Source of the DNA: Arenicola marina
Lineage: Eukaryota; Annelida; Polychaeta; Arenicolidae
Direction: 5' to 3'
Assembly: GCA_964019135.1 (NCBI GenBank)
Contig: OZ025263.1
Location: forward strand, 22,009,639 to 22,073,638
Length of the DNA: 64,000 bases
Numbering within the stretch: the stretch's first letter is position 1; every line of letters begins with the position of its first letter. Shown here piece by piece: positions 22,836 to 33,858 of the stretch. The notes under the pieces are model-generated. The model worked only from the letters and a program-made list of their open reading frames with translations. It had not been told where the DNA came from and made no database searches. The translations under genes were made by a program, and so were the position numbers.

Positions 22836-23006
22836 CTGGGTCAATTTTGCCCGCATATCGATGTCAGTGACATCCTCCATCACATATTTAATGTCGCGGT
22901 GGCAGGCCAACACTTTTCTGATTGAGGAAGGCTGGCATTGGCCCGTTGTGGACCAGGCAGTAAGCCAATATCCTCCCAGCGTGGAGGTAGAACCATTTGG
23001 TATGGG
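22836..23006 (-). pseudogene. HECT-like exon, frame-shifted
   Basis: A 171-nt segment lies between a TTTTTTCAG acceptor and a GTAAGT donor. One frame gives HAGRILAYCLVHNGPMPAFL, another gives HRDIKYVMEDVTDIDMRAKL. Together they resemble the N-lobe of HECT-type ubiquitin ligase domains of G2E3-like proteins (G-[KR]-hydrophobic-A-x2-LV-x-GP-x-P-x-FL, then V-x-D-x-D). The change of frame about two thirds of the way through suggests a decayed copy. The second frame is open through the whole exon, so another reading is possible. Confidence 0.4.
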
Positions 23007-23402
23007 CTGAAAAAAGTAACTTTATCGCTCATATATATTGCTGTTTACGGGATTTGTATACGGGATATAGGGAATAACCAAGCATAGCGACGACCGCAAG
23101 TAAGCATTACACCAGTAGCAGACACGCCGCCATCTTTGTATTCCCGTCAGTTGTGCCTTTTCGTCGAAGGAGGTGCGCTGGAAGGCCCGGGTGCCACCAT
23201 CTAACTCTTGTCCACCTGTTACGTTCACGATGTGTGTTTTTTTGCGCTTGGCAACGTTGAATATTAATCAAAGCAAAAAGTTAAGTCAAAAAATCAAAGC
23301 AAGGTGTGTTTTTGTAATAAAACCATGAAGTCCGTACCAGTAGGGCGTTCACCCATAACTTAGTCGTGTAGGAAGCATCATAACACCTGCTTGCGACAAT
23401 AC

Positions 23403-23933
23403 TCAAGCCACACTAGTGCTTGGCAGTTCAAAATCAGTGCCCAACACATAACGCTTCGACGTAACGTTAAAGGGCTGAGTCTCCTCAGGTTGTTCACCAT
23501 TCTGATTGCGTAAACCGATGTTTATCGCATCAGTGACATTCTCATTCGATACTTCGATAATTCGAGACATTGAATGAGGGCGTTGCAAGATTACTCGGCG
23601 AGTGTTGGTATTATAACGGGCATGGTAGGGCTGGCTAGGCGGAAAGGAGTGAGATCCCGTTTCTGAACGCTTCTGGACACGTTTGTGGAGCCAAGTGAGG
23701 GGCATGGGACAACGTCGCGTTTTGTAACAGTAGCAGGCGACAATGAAAGTGATCAAAAGGATAGCTAAGGTTAAGCTAAACGCATAAGTTACTTTGTTAC
23801 GGCCGAACGCATATGTCGGGACGAGTGAAACCTTGTCCAATGGGAGGAGAGCATCTTCAGGTATTAAACCTCCATCAATATTCTCTAAAATTTGAAGAGC
23901 AATGTGCTCAGGTATCTTGAAAGTTAGGTTCAA
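23403..23933 (-). mobile_element. Envelope C-terminal part with membrane anchor (fossil)
   Basis: An open frame of 176 codons contains a hydrophobic segment, TYAFSLTLAILLITFIVACY, followed by a Cys/Arg-rich stretch and a tail of about 100 residues. This fits the membrane anchor and cytoplasmic tail of an Env protein directly downstream of the F-like ectodomain. The last 40 codons also persist in each full internal region of the array (43.9 and 48.05 kb), marking them as the same family. Confidence 0.65.
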
Positions 23934-23999
23934 ATCGAGCGTGCGATCAGGGTATGAGTAAGAAGCATTCGAACTGGTGTAGAAGATTGAATGAATGAA

Positions 24000-24746
24000 C
24001 TAGTTGAATCCGCGTAACACACAAGGACTATCCAAGGCGACCACATGTGTGCCTCTCGTCAGATTTACAACTCTCTCTGTCTGACCCGGACAATGATAAC
24101 GGGTCAAGTCACCACGTGTGGTTACGGCATAGCGATTAGGACCAATTTCATCAATAGTTGTAGTAGAACTGACCGGTCTGATCTGGAAGGGGCATTTATC
24201 AATCTCTGCGATATTGTGGTTCATCAGGCCACGTAGACCAGACTTGATTGGATGCCGAAATACAGGAGTTAAATGGCAGATTATAGGGCGTTGACCTGTG
24301 CACTTTGTGGGTTCAATGACATCACCTGTACCTGTATGCATCACAAACTTCTCAGGTACCTTTAGTTCGATTGTGAGGTTTGAAATCTTTCTATAGGGTA
24401 CAGGCCACGTTTTGACATGAAACAGGCGATAACTATTACGGTCTGATAGTGGTAACGAGGCTTTAAATAATACTCGCGACTCACTGACAAATACAGGATA
24501 AACGATTACGTTAGAATAATACCACAGTTCAGGCATCACTTCCAAATCGTATTGTCGTACAGCCTGCGCGATAACATTCAATTCTTCACACATGTCGAGA
24601 AAAAGTTCAATACACTCCTTGACGTGTTTCTTCTGCACGTGCCGCTTGAATTTAGTGACTGCAACATTTTTCCAACAAATAATGCAAATCCGGGAAATGT
24701 TCGAATCCACGGCGGGTTTTCGCCACATCATTTTATTTTCCGACAT
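24000..24746 (-). mobile_element. C2H2 zinc finger in frame with F-type Env domain (fossil)
   Basis: A single open frame of 248 codons. Residues about 18-45 contain a C2H2 finger (CIICWKNVAVTKFKRHVQKK with a following H). After it the frame reads like the C-terminal half of F-type Env proteins: VIVYPVFVSESRVLF, then LPLSDRNSYRLFHVKTWPVP, spaced cysteines (CTGQRPIIC, KCPF) and HCPGQTERVVNLTRGTHVVA with a final DSPC. No signal peptide precedes the finger. It may be a real fusion or an internal exon of a longer Env. Confidence 0.6.
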
Positions 24747-24773
24747 TTTATCGTTCTACGGAACTTACTTTTA

Positions 24774-25690
24774 TTAAGCCGACGAGTCGTTGAAGGTCAC
24801 CCGGCGAGTGACTGTCTGGTCGGTGTTATCGGACTGTGCCACCGTCACGGTCAGGGTGTTGCCAGCAGGTTGTGGCGGGGTCGTAGCGCTAGACGAATCG
24901 GCCCGCCGCTCTGGTTCCGGGGAGGACTCGGGGGAGTCGAATCCCTCTATCAAGGTCGGCCTTACACGCCTACTATAATAATCTGCCGTCGCATGGTAAA
25001 ACACAGTATCTTGGGACCACGGGGGCTGGGGGCGACGGAGAGGCTGTGAACCGGGCCGATCAAATCGGGGGAGTCGGATACCTCGCCCGAGTGCAGTTCT
25101 TATTTGATAACGGGCGTGCTGCGCTATCCCGACCTGATAAGTGTTATTTGCTGTTGGTGGGCGATAGTTTCTGGGCGTATGGCCAAAACCGGGACGGACG
25201 GGGGTAGAATATGCGGGTGGTGAAAGAAGCCCACGTTCGCGACCCACCGAGTGACCGTACGGCCACGCGTAGATATTTTCAAGGGGGGGGGTGGTGGAGT
25301 GCTGCTCCTTGATGCGATCTCTGGCACTGACGCCGACCTTACCAGCGGCGTGACCCGATTACTGCTAGAGGGAGTGCTCGTACTGTTCACCAGGGGAGGG
25401 GGACGACCATTAAAAAAGACTGGGCGAGGAGTGATAATAGATGGCACAAAAGAATGGCCCGGCTGTTCGCGCCTTTTTACTGATAGCGAAAAGCGCTCGA
25501 TAGGACCCTCCTTCGAAAAGTAGTTATCAAATATACCACAGTCATTGGTCAGAATCTCCCACCCGGCACTTACAGTATAACGCAGCTCCACATCCGGCAG
25601 ATCGTTCACGGCTCTGGCTGGCTCGATCCTGACGTGGTGGCAGAGTCTCGTGTCTTCAACACTCTTGATGAAGGGAGGAGTGTTCGTCAT
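24774..25690 (-). mobile_element. ORF-a, first ORF of the type D LTR element (fossil)
   Basis: It begins about 45 bp inside the LTR, right after the primer site, where Gag normally starts. The N-terminal part (VEDTRLCHHVRIEPARAVND, then RYTVSAGWEILTNDCG) is well conserved among four copies in the window; the rest is Pro/Arg/Thr-rich and ends TRRVTFNDSSA. I recognise no zinc knuckle, protease or other domain. It is likely a structural or Gag-like protein by position only. This copy carries about one break. Confidence 0.55.
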
Positions 25691-25733
25691 TTCCGGTTTT
25701 CATTGTTATCCTCTATCCTGGTCACGGCACCAG

Positions 25734-26285
25734 TGTAAAGTTGACCCCTACGGACTACTGGGGTAATCAACTTAACTTATTAAATATTAGTTATAAAATT
25801 ATTATTGCTGTCTTCTTCCGAGTGGCCACGAGTCTCTCTGGCTAGTCCCTTTTTTAGGGCCCACACGCCCACGGTCTCTGACTCACTGATATCAGCAATA
25901 TCAGCCGAAAATACGGCGAATACCACGTCTCCTGAGACTTCTTTCACACAGCTGTCGGCCAATCAACGTAACCTCCCATGGAAAGTGTCTTACTTCCATG
26001 GCCCGATCCGACCTCTGGGTCTTATCTCTCGGAACTATACCTCTTCCTCCTATACGTTGTTTGCCAAGTCGGGACAGCCGCAAGGCCAGCGGCGCGGCGG
26101 GATCTTGGCCAGTTGCCTCAGGCACTTCAGCGTATATCAAGTATAAATGTGGTTACATGTTGATTATAGGCAAAGCCAAATAGCACAAACTAATTAAAGG
26201 CTTCCATGAAGGCAAGCCGAATTACTACTAAATGAAAGGCTTAATTAAAATAATTAAAGGCTTAATGAAGAGCCAAGCCTTTACA
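25734..26285 (-). mobile_element. LTR type D (5' LTR of the Env element)
   Basis: Ends TGTAAAGTTG on the left and GCCTTTACA on the right, so it is bounded by TGTAAA/TTTACA inverted ends. Inside the element the minus strand reads CTGGTGCCGTGACCAGGAT, the primer site. It is shorter than the roughly 1.03-kb array LTRs. Confidence 0.8.
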
Positions 26286-26699
26286 CCAGCGTCGACATGT
26301 CGATATATGCTGCTAGCTCAAGAAACACTCTAGACTCATTTACTTTATCATCTATATTCTCTTGTTCCTGATTGAACTTTCTGGTGTAAGTGCGGTAGAG
26401 ATTTATCATACAAACCAGACATGGAAGATGATATTTAGCTATCAGATCTCCAACGATTCGAGCAAGAAGGCATGTATCCTGAAGCTCTGTGATCATTGCT
26501 CAGAGACTGGCGTCAGCGTCAAAAGTTGACACTTGATACAGCTCACGCTCCTCATTGTCACAGAAGAAACATTTTGCATTATCTACTGATTGGCGCTTAC
26601 GAGGCCGTTGATCCTCAAGCTCATCTGTCTTGCATTTCCTCTTGTCCCGATTTTGCAAGCTTAGAATTGGCAAATCTCAAGTGGCAAGATTTATGCCAA
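26286..26699 (-). pseudogene. Zinc-binding gene, downstream piece
   Basis: Minus-strand coding sequence includes WHKSCHLRFANSKL, a basic stretch (DQRPRKRQS), CFFCDNEERELYQVSTFDAD and then MITELQDTCLLARIVGDLIA with KYHLPCL. The Cys/His pattern (WH-x2-C, C-x2-C, KYH-x2-C) matches a zinc-binding region I associate with uncharacterised, often transposon-linked proteins of corals, amphioxus and molluscs. It changes frame near the basic stretch. The upstream part continues at 28418 beyond an LTR insertion, and the 3' part is cut off by the type D LTR. Confidence 0.55.
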
Positions 26700-28417
26700 T
26701 GTGATAATTTCCCAACCCACGGTAATCACCGCAGGCAGAAAATTACCACTATCTGGTTGGGTACTTCACCCAGGTTCGTTCGTCGATCTTTTTACACGGG
26801 TAGGAGGAAACACAAACGACTTAGCGGGTGGTTAATTCGATGTATTTATTTACTCTATACCTGACCAACCCAAATACAACAAAAACAACTACACTTTAAA
26901 TCATGCACTCAGGGACTAGACAGCGGAGCCGGGGCCTGCAGGCTTACAATCACCTAAGCCTACAGGATCCGACTTATTATGGGTTTAAGACCACCCTTTA
27001 TTACCAGGGGGCACTTATCGCTTTATAGCCGCTAGTCCTGAATCTTTTGTTTAGCCGTATCCCGACAGGTGAGCACGCCGCTCCGCCTATCCGTCCTGCT
27101 CTTGGATCCCGACTGACGCGGATCGCCCGAGGGGTTCTGGATCACCCCTGACCCCAGCGCAGTGGGAATCGGGGTGGCCCAGCCCTGCCCGCGGGCTAGA
27201 CCAGCTGTAATATTTCGTCCCCGGCTTTCGCCGGGAAATCCTAGGCGTGCTTCTCAGCTACCAGGTTCGATCTGATCGGTATTTATAAGGCAAAGGAACT
27301 AACGTCAACACTGGCAGGGGTACAGTTCACTCGGACTTTATTAATCACCCAAACAGCGAGGAAACTTAGATGTTGTTTACTGGTGATAAACCCTGTCTAA
27401 ATGACTACCTTCAACTAGCTAAACAGGACCTGGGGCTGGAGCCCTATACGTATAGTGCAGCACCCCAGTGCCGTGTCCCCTTGCCGTCAAGGGGAATACA
27501 AACACTTACGGTTGGCGTAGGTCCTTCCTAATTGGGTTTATCTATTCCTTCTGTATATATCGATATCCTAGATTCCACTACCTTGGGGACTTTAGACAAC
27601 GCGTCTGGTCGCCCCGCATCCCTGAGTCTAACTGCCGCCAGCCGGCCAGATCCCATCGGCTGCGGATCAGGGATCTGCAGTGACGATGTGTCACCCGTTG
27701 CTTCTGAGGCACCGCTGCGGAGTGTCACCGCCGTATCGGACCAGCCTACTGTAGGGCATTAACCTTCCTACAACCCTAGCACGACCAACCGGTCACTCCC
27801 CGGCTGATCAGTATTTATAAGGCAAAGGAACTAACGTCAACACTGGCAGGGGTACAGTTCACACAGACTTTATTAATTGCCCAAACGGCGAGGAACTTAT
27901 GTTGCTTACTAGTGATTAACCCTGTCTAATTGACTACCTTAGCTAAACAGGACCTGGGGCTGGAGCCCTATACGTATAGTGCTCCAGCACCCCAGTGCCG
28001 TGTCTCCTTGCCGTCAAGGGGAAGACAAACACGGTTGGCGTAGGTCCCTCCCAAGTGGGTTTATCTAGTCCTTCTGTATCTATCGATATCCTCTTTCCTA
28101 TCTGCTTGGGGACGCCAGACACGCGTCTAGCCGCCCCGCATCCCTGTCTCTAACTAACTGCCGCCAGCCGGCCCGATCCCGATCCCGTCCTTTGTCTCCC
28201 CGAGGCACGCCCCAGGGAAGACGGGGGAATCCCGATAAGGGCACAGACCAGTCACGTGACCAGTCCGGCCCCTACCTATGGCAAGCCGACGGCCTAGCTA
28301 TCGAAAACAATTTTCGTTAATTCTAGAAAATACTACACAGCGATGTCACCGGCCTCTCCCTTGGTGCTATGGCAAGCCGCGTCGTGTTTATTACGACTAA
28401 ATATAGGAAATATTACA
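26700..28417 (-). mobile_element. Solo LTR type B with a nested LTR block, TSD CCAA
   Basis: The block starts TGTGATAATTTCC at 26700 and ends GGAAATATTACA at 28417. The 4-bp sequence CCAA flanks it on both sides (26696-26699 and 28418-28421), the mark of LTR-element integration. Without the nested block at 27206-28337 the LTR is about 585 bp. It lies between WHKSC on one side and HCASW on the other, inside one coding exon. Confidence 0.85.
27206..28337 (-). mobile_element. Type C LTR pair nested in the type B LTR, TSD CAGC
   Basis: Starts TGTAATATTTCGTCC and ends AGAAAATACTACA, flanked by CAGC at 27202-27205 and 28338-28341. It contains two LTR-like copies in tandem (27206 to about 27780, and about 27800-28337) sharing AGTATTTATAAGGCAAAGGA or close variants and GGGGTACAGTTCAC. 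A third copy is at 51248. No internal coding region lies between them. Confidence 0.8.
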
Positions 28418-28590
28418 CCAAGACGCGCAGTGGCGTGCGAAATTGTCAGCTGTTTCATCACTCCTAAAATATACATTACTAGGCAGGGCCCTTAGGTCTC
28501 GGAAGTCTTCCACGTTTTTCAGAAATGATGTGTATGAATCTATTGCGTTGCTACGCGCCACAGGACTATGTAGCGGACATTTCAACGGTT
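28418..28590 (-). pseudogene. Zinc-binding gene, upstream piece
   Basis: A minus-strand frame with SNAIDSYTSFLKNVEDFRDL, ALPSNVYFR and DNFARHCASW, which runs into the TSD of the type B LTR exactly where WHKSC resumes at 26698. The exon was therefore continuous before the LTR arrived. Function unknown; the whole gene is now split by LTR insertions. Confidence 0.6.
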
Positions 28591-30291
28591 AAGATGTGTT
28601 TTGTTGACAAATAACACAACAATCCCAATCAAGCTCCATACCGAAAAATCATTACCATTAGTATGTCTTAAATTACAACGCTTAGGCGAACATATTTTTC
28701 AGCAAATGCATATAGATTATTCACATAATGGGCGTTTCGCAATAAAACATTCCATAGAAATCCACTGCACGGCGGCATGCTATCCCGCGCGGCGCGGCGC
28801 GCCTCCGTGTATATCCAGTGGTACCCGGCGAATCCGTGGGGGTCATTAGATCATTAACCCTGTACCCCCACCCGCGACCCTTGGGCTAGCCTTTCAAGCA
28901 ACTTAATCTTAAAACCCTCACCCATAAATCTGGTCATTAGAGAATCATATACTGAGTCTGAGATCGGCCTAATAGCTAGGTTGGTGTATGTTAAGCCCAC
29001 CCCCTCCCCACAAGAAAACATATAACAATGTACTCTTGTAAGTGTAAATTTGAGGCTACTCCAAATAGATCATAAAGCTGCTATGGTTGGTACTGGTACA
29101 CGTTAGCTACCTTGTATGACCTGGCTACTTCATCCTCTGCATATATCTTTCTACTTGATGGGCTGGATCTGTCTGTTTCACCCCCAGGATCGATCTGGAT
29201 CTGTATGTGTACTTAGTCAACTTTCAAAAAACACAGGATTCCTCGTGCCAATGTCAAGGTCACAGCGTCACGCGCTTGTTATGGAACGTCAATGTGGTAG
29301 TTACTCTGTGTCGCTTCTCTTTTGCAGACCCGAAAGCTAAAATGTTCTATACTTCTTTCTATGGCAATTTTCAGGAGGGCACCTCGGCTAACATCGAGTG
29401 TAGTTTTACAAGGAAGCAGTATGCCAAATTTTGTGCTTTTATCCGTCCGGTAACAATTATGATAAATTTTGACACTAAGCCACCTGACTAAATATACATG
29501 TTTAACAAGGAGCATTTTACATCAGAACTACTTGACAAGCAGCAGAACCGATGAGTCCACGACCCCTCTGCTTGGATCAAGGTCGCCCTGTAGCAAAATG
29601 TCATACAGGAAAATAAATGCAATTACGTGTCCTGCAAGTACATCATACCATGTAGTTACACTTCGATGGAAAAACGCAATCATACCTTCAGAAACAATTA
29701 GTCTGTATTTTGATTTAAACACATTTTATTTTGCAATATGAGGAAAACAGGCCATACCTATACAAATACCTCTTGCTTATACACGTAGCACAAGTGATGG
29801 CCATAACATTTACTAGATCTTTAGTATATACAAACTGATTACTAGCTCAGGATATCATTACTACAAGCGGCCAGGCGTGCCAAAATAAACTTAATGTTTC
29901 ATTTGTCAGTGACAAGGCTCCCATAAAAGATGTACCTTAGCTAAGAACTCTCATAAAAGATGTCCTTAGCTCAGAAACTAAATTAATTGCGTGACATTTT
30001 TCATATAACAGAGGTTCTGTAGTCTCATGTATTCGAGAGTGTATATCACTGTAATGTTGCTAGTGTGGGGGACTGCCGATCAGAAACGTTCCAGGCATAT
30101 GTAGGAGAAGGGGGGCGAAACAACATTAACATCAACGTCAATATCTAGCAAATCTGTTCTCAGTTTGTCCTTAGCATGAAGCAACAGCATGTTTATTTGG
30201 AAGCTGCTAAGATGCCTTCAACATTTAGGTTTTCGAGACATGTAACTATGTAATTATATGTACAAGTTGCATGAAATCGTTCAGGTTACCT
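28591..30291. other. No gene recognised
   Basis: AT-rich. Small frames at 29116-29741 overlap on both strands and lack domains. A GC-rich patch lies near 28790-28830. Confidence 0.4.
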
Positions 30292-31380
30292 TCATGGCAG
30301 TTGTCTACTACTGACACCCGTCCTCTGATATGGAGCAAACAGATTCAACTCTTGGGCTGGCGTAGTAGAGGAGGCAACACCTACTGGAGTCACTGTGGCA
30401 CTTGTGGATGGCTGCTCTGGACCACTTAAGGCGTCAGCTGCCTTTCTAAGCAGCTCTGCTGCTCGCCTATGATTCATCTTGTAAAGCACGATCATCAATG
30501 TCCAAATCGTTCTCAATTAGAACTCTCAAATCGTCTGTCATGTCCCTTAACAAGTCAAGGTTTTTTGGCTTTGCACGACAAGAAGTTAATGCCACTGGGA
30601 ACACATGTGGATAGCACACAACACTGGCCACATGGATGATGATGAACTTTTGAACAAAGGAATCACATCAACGTTCAAAGCGATTTCAATTTCATGAGAC
30701 TCTTGCCTTATATCTGCTGGATACCTGACTAGTCAAATGCATATGATATATTCAACGTTTACTGCCAAACAGTGCATTTTGCTGTAATTATTAATCTAAA
30801 AAGTTTGGTTTTAAAAACAAACTCATGGTTTTATATTCTGACAATTTATTGTCTTTATCATTCGCCATTCTTCTCGTTTATGGTTTTATGACAATCTGCT
30901 CAATCATATTACTTGATATCCTCAGGGTTTTATTAATCTGTTAATCGATTCCACAAAGACTGCATTCATGCTTTTATTCATATCACAACTATTGATTTTC
31001 AGGGTTTTAATATTGATCGACTTATTTAGAATAACCCTAAAGCAATATGGCACGATATAGCCTTCCAGGCTGAAAGTGCCGTTAAGCCCCAATCAAATAA
31101 AAAAATCAAATCAGCTGGATACCTGATATAATTCTTTAGCAATTGCACTCTGATGACTGAGGTAATTGTAATGCATACAAACTTCAGTATTAATGGCTTT
31201 CTCGGTTTTCAAGTTCTGGCACTTTGGGGCAAGTGTAAGTGCCCGTGTTTCCTGCATAGCTTAAGCAGCGCATCCAGTGCCTTGAGTTTCACTTGAAATT
31301 CATTTGTCCCGGCAGCCAGATCAATGGCCAAATCCCTTAGCTCATCATCGTCACATCATCTTGTTAGTCCGTGAGCCAGC
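30292..31380 (-). pseudogene. Unknown transposon-linked or host gene, split by a LINE
   Basis: Minus-strand coding pieces in order: ELRDLAIDLAAGTNEFQVKL and LDALLKLCRKHGHLHLPQSA (31360-31130), the LINE insertion, then LDLLRDMTDDLRVLIENDLD ending at a stop (about 30590-30475). A second open frame overlaps it: MNHRRAAELLRKAADALSG, with LNLFAPYQRTG near its end. HLHLPQSA resembles a motif in uncharacterised invertebrate transposon-linked proteins. I cannot name a function. The stop in the middle suggests it is no longer working. Confidence 0.4.
30729..31113 (+). mobile_element. 5'-truncated LINE 3' end with a 13-bp TSD
   Basis: The copy has the 3' end GGCACGATATAGCCTTCCAG followed by a stem-loop (AGGCTGAAAGTGCC) and an A/T-rich tail, matching the LINE 3' ends at 55.9 and 56.5 kb. 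The sequence GCTGGATACCTGA occurs at 30716-30728 and again at 31114-31126, a perfect 13-bp target duplication. Only 3' UTR is present. Confidence 0.9.
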
Positions 31381-31789
31381 CAATATTGGCATGTCGCAGT
31401 CGCTAGAGCCACAGTGGGATCGGCAGGCGTTCCTATACTAAACAATTATCTTTAATTCTAAAAAATACTATATTTCCCCTCCCTTTAACCCACGAACGGC
31501 TCTACCTCTATTCTACCGTTCACAGCGTTAACCCATAAGAATTAAATTCTCGTACACACGGAATGTCTCTACTTGGGAATGTTCTGCGAGGTAGTGGAAT
31601 ATTGCATAAATCCGGCGTCTCCGCGATGACGTTGGGTTGACGTCCGGACGACGGTTCTCCCGTCTTCTGGTCGTCGCTCCCGACGCGGCTCCCTGCTCCG
31701 CCGCAGCGGTGAAGCAGTCAGTGACGTCACGCTTATTACTGTCCTGAGCGACTAGGCGGCCGATCCTGGGGTGGCCCCACCCAGCCCGA
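31381..31789. other. No gene recognised; possible LTR edge
   Basis: ATTCTAAAAAATACTATATT at about 31456 resembles the end of type A and C LTRs. No other signal. Confidence 0.3.
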
Positions 31790-33370
31790 CGTCCCGACTA
31801 CGCGTCAGAACGCCGCGCCTCGGCGACGCTGTTCCAATGGCGCTGCATGCGCCCGTAGTCAAACACATCCCGGTCTAGTTCGTGGCCGGTGGCCGACAAC
31901 CGGGAGTCCGGGAAGTTCGGAACGGCAGCGCCGCCTAGTCCCAGGGCCCTGCAGGCCACCCGGAACTGCTGCAGGGGGTTGTAGGCCGGCGTCGGCAAGT
32001 CCGCCAGCGCCGGCGCCGTCTTCTGTTCTAACGCCCCTGAAGCTGGGCTCTAAAGGCGGCGTTCTCTGCTTTCACCGATTCGAGCTGGGCCCTCAAGGCG
32101 GCGTCCTCGGCTGGGTGTTGCTCGGCTGCGTGCTGCCCGCCCACCTATATACTGTTGCGGCAGAGACGTCCCACCAGGGTCTGCACTTCCCTGATCAGCT
32201 CTGCCTGGGCCGGCGGGACGTTATCGTTTGGGGCGGCTGGGGGCCCAGCGGGGGCCGTCTCCGTTGGCTTCTTGGACTCACAAGAAGACCCCGTGTAGAC
32301 CGCCCGCACCTCTCGCACCCCCCCCCAGCTTTAGTCCTCGAGTTCGCCGGCAGCCGCACCTGCAACGAGTAAGGGAAAACACCCGCAGCCATCTCCGAAT
32401 ACAAGGGTCCCGAGGCCCGCATGGCAGTCGTCGCCTTGACCGACGGTTCGGCCGAGGCGAGGGACTTGGCGGCCACCTTCGGTTCAGCGGTCCCAGCGGC
32501 CCTTGCCAGCTCGGGGGCTGTCCCATTGGTGGCGCCTTCTTTATTTGCCTTATACCGGATGTCCACCGAGGCAAAGGAATCCGAGGCCGTGGACATCATG
32601 GAACGCGCGCAGGCCCCTGCCTTCGCACGCTTCGCGCCCGATGGCCTGCCCGGCGGCGTAGGCCAAACACCGGTCGTGTCTTTATGGTGCTGTTGCCAGC
32701 CCCGATAATATCCATCGCGGACGCCATAATCTCGGTCACGTCCGCTATTGGCCTCTTGCCTGCGTACAGCGAGGGCAAGCGCTCTCGGGCCGTCGCCTCG
32801 TTGCAACGCTTTCGGATCCGCTCCTGGTTCAGCTCGATCACTCCCTGAACCAGGCACGTGGCGAGGGAGCCTCCCCGCTCGTCGACACCCGGATGGAGGC
32901 CAGTGGCCGCCCCAGGCTGTCGTAGCCATGGGTGCCGCTATGGACGGGGAGGGCATCGTGATCTACGAGGCCCAGGTATGAAGGGGTGCATAGATGCACC
33001 CCGGAAGCCGTGAGGACAGGACTTTTTAATTTCAGCTGGGCCGCATAGTTCGCTAAGTCATCCCCCGTCGCATTGTTGTAGGACTCCTCCCACGACGCCT
33101 CCTGTGTGGGTTTACGGGTCCCGCCACCCAGCTCGCTCGTCCCCGCTGCTCGGTTAGCGCCCGCCGAACAGGGAACGAGGTCGCTCCCTACGCTCTGTCG
33201 GCGGTGGGGGGGGGGGGGGGCGGCTGCCGCTCCCGCTTCCGCTTAGCGGTATTATCGGCAGCAGCGCTGGCACGCGGGGCAGCCGCCGGTGCTCCGGCCT
33301 CTGGACCGATATTGGACGCACGTCAGGCCTCTGTGGTCGGGGAATTAGTCCAACAATAACACCCACCCGT
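31790..33370 (-). mobile_element. GC-rich decayed retroelement-like coding region
   Basis: Minus-strand frames include a coiled coil, AEDAALRAQLESVKAENAAF, followed by a C-terminal piece with LPTPAYNPLQQFRVACRALG and DYGRMQRHWNSVAEA that stops at 31798. Upstream segments are Ala/Pro/Gly-rich. The composition and coiled coil fit a Gag-like protein, but no zinc knuckle was found. It is broken in several places. An LTR-like edge (GGGGAATTAGTCC) may lie at 33340. Confidence 0.4.
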
Positions 33371-33858
33371 GGGCTGAGTTAATCGTGCTATTTATTTAAA
33401 TGAACATATAAGTATATACATTACACATGTCCCTAGCCTCCCTCCAGGATCGTCTGCTGGTTGCTCGGGGGTTGCGGTTATTTATACTGGAAGCGCGGAC
33501 GTTATGGTGAGCACCGTGAGGCAGCTTGGATCCGAGCTATGGCTCGACAGGCTCCAGGCCACTATAGGGTTAGATGGTGGACTTCAGATGGTAATAAAAT
33601 AATCAATACGCAAAGCAGGAATGTAAGAATTCACAAAATAATTAGTGACATGGTTATGTACCATTTGCAAGAATACTATAACTTAGGATCGTTAAGCAAA
33701 TCAATAGAAGTTAATTTTTCAGTCGGTGGTCCTCCTAAAACAACTGGATCCAATCCCTTGTGGACCTCATAACAGAATTAATCATATACTCTCTGTTCCC
33801 GGATTAAGCTTATATGGGAGATTTAAATTCCAAGAATATTTGTAGTAGAACAAAGTAA
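33371..33858. other. No gene recognised
   Basis: Likely LTR or flanking sequence of the neighbouring fossils; the open frame at 33461-33772 has no domain. Confidence 0.3.

Larger units (their letters stand above)
23230..26285 (-). mobile_element. Envelope-bearing LTR element (type D), incomplete
   Basis: Minus-strand order: LTR (26285-25734), primer site, ORF-a, a zinc-finger/Env ORF, and a transmembrane ORF, fading out near 23230 where similarity to the array at 43.4-44.0 kb also stops. No 3' LTR, reverse transcriptase or integrase is seen. Compared with the array copies at 41-50 kb it is diverged but keeps much more of env. The LTR's outer end abuts the zinc-binding gene at 26286. Confidence 0.75.

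Noticed and set aside
25734-26289. CCAG as a target duplication of the type D LTR at 25.7 kb
   Set aside because: The inner CCAG is part of the primer-site complement, so the match says nothing about integration.
32228-32848. 206-codon plus-strand frame
   Set aside because: GC-rich shadow of the decayed minus-strand coding region; no domain.
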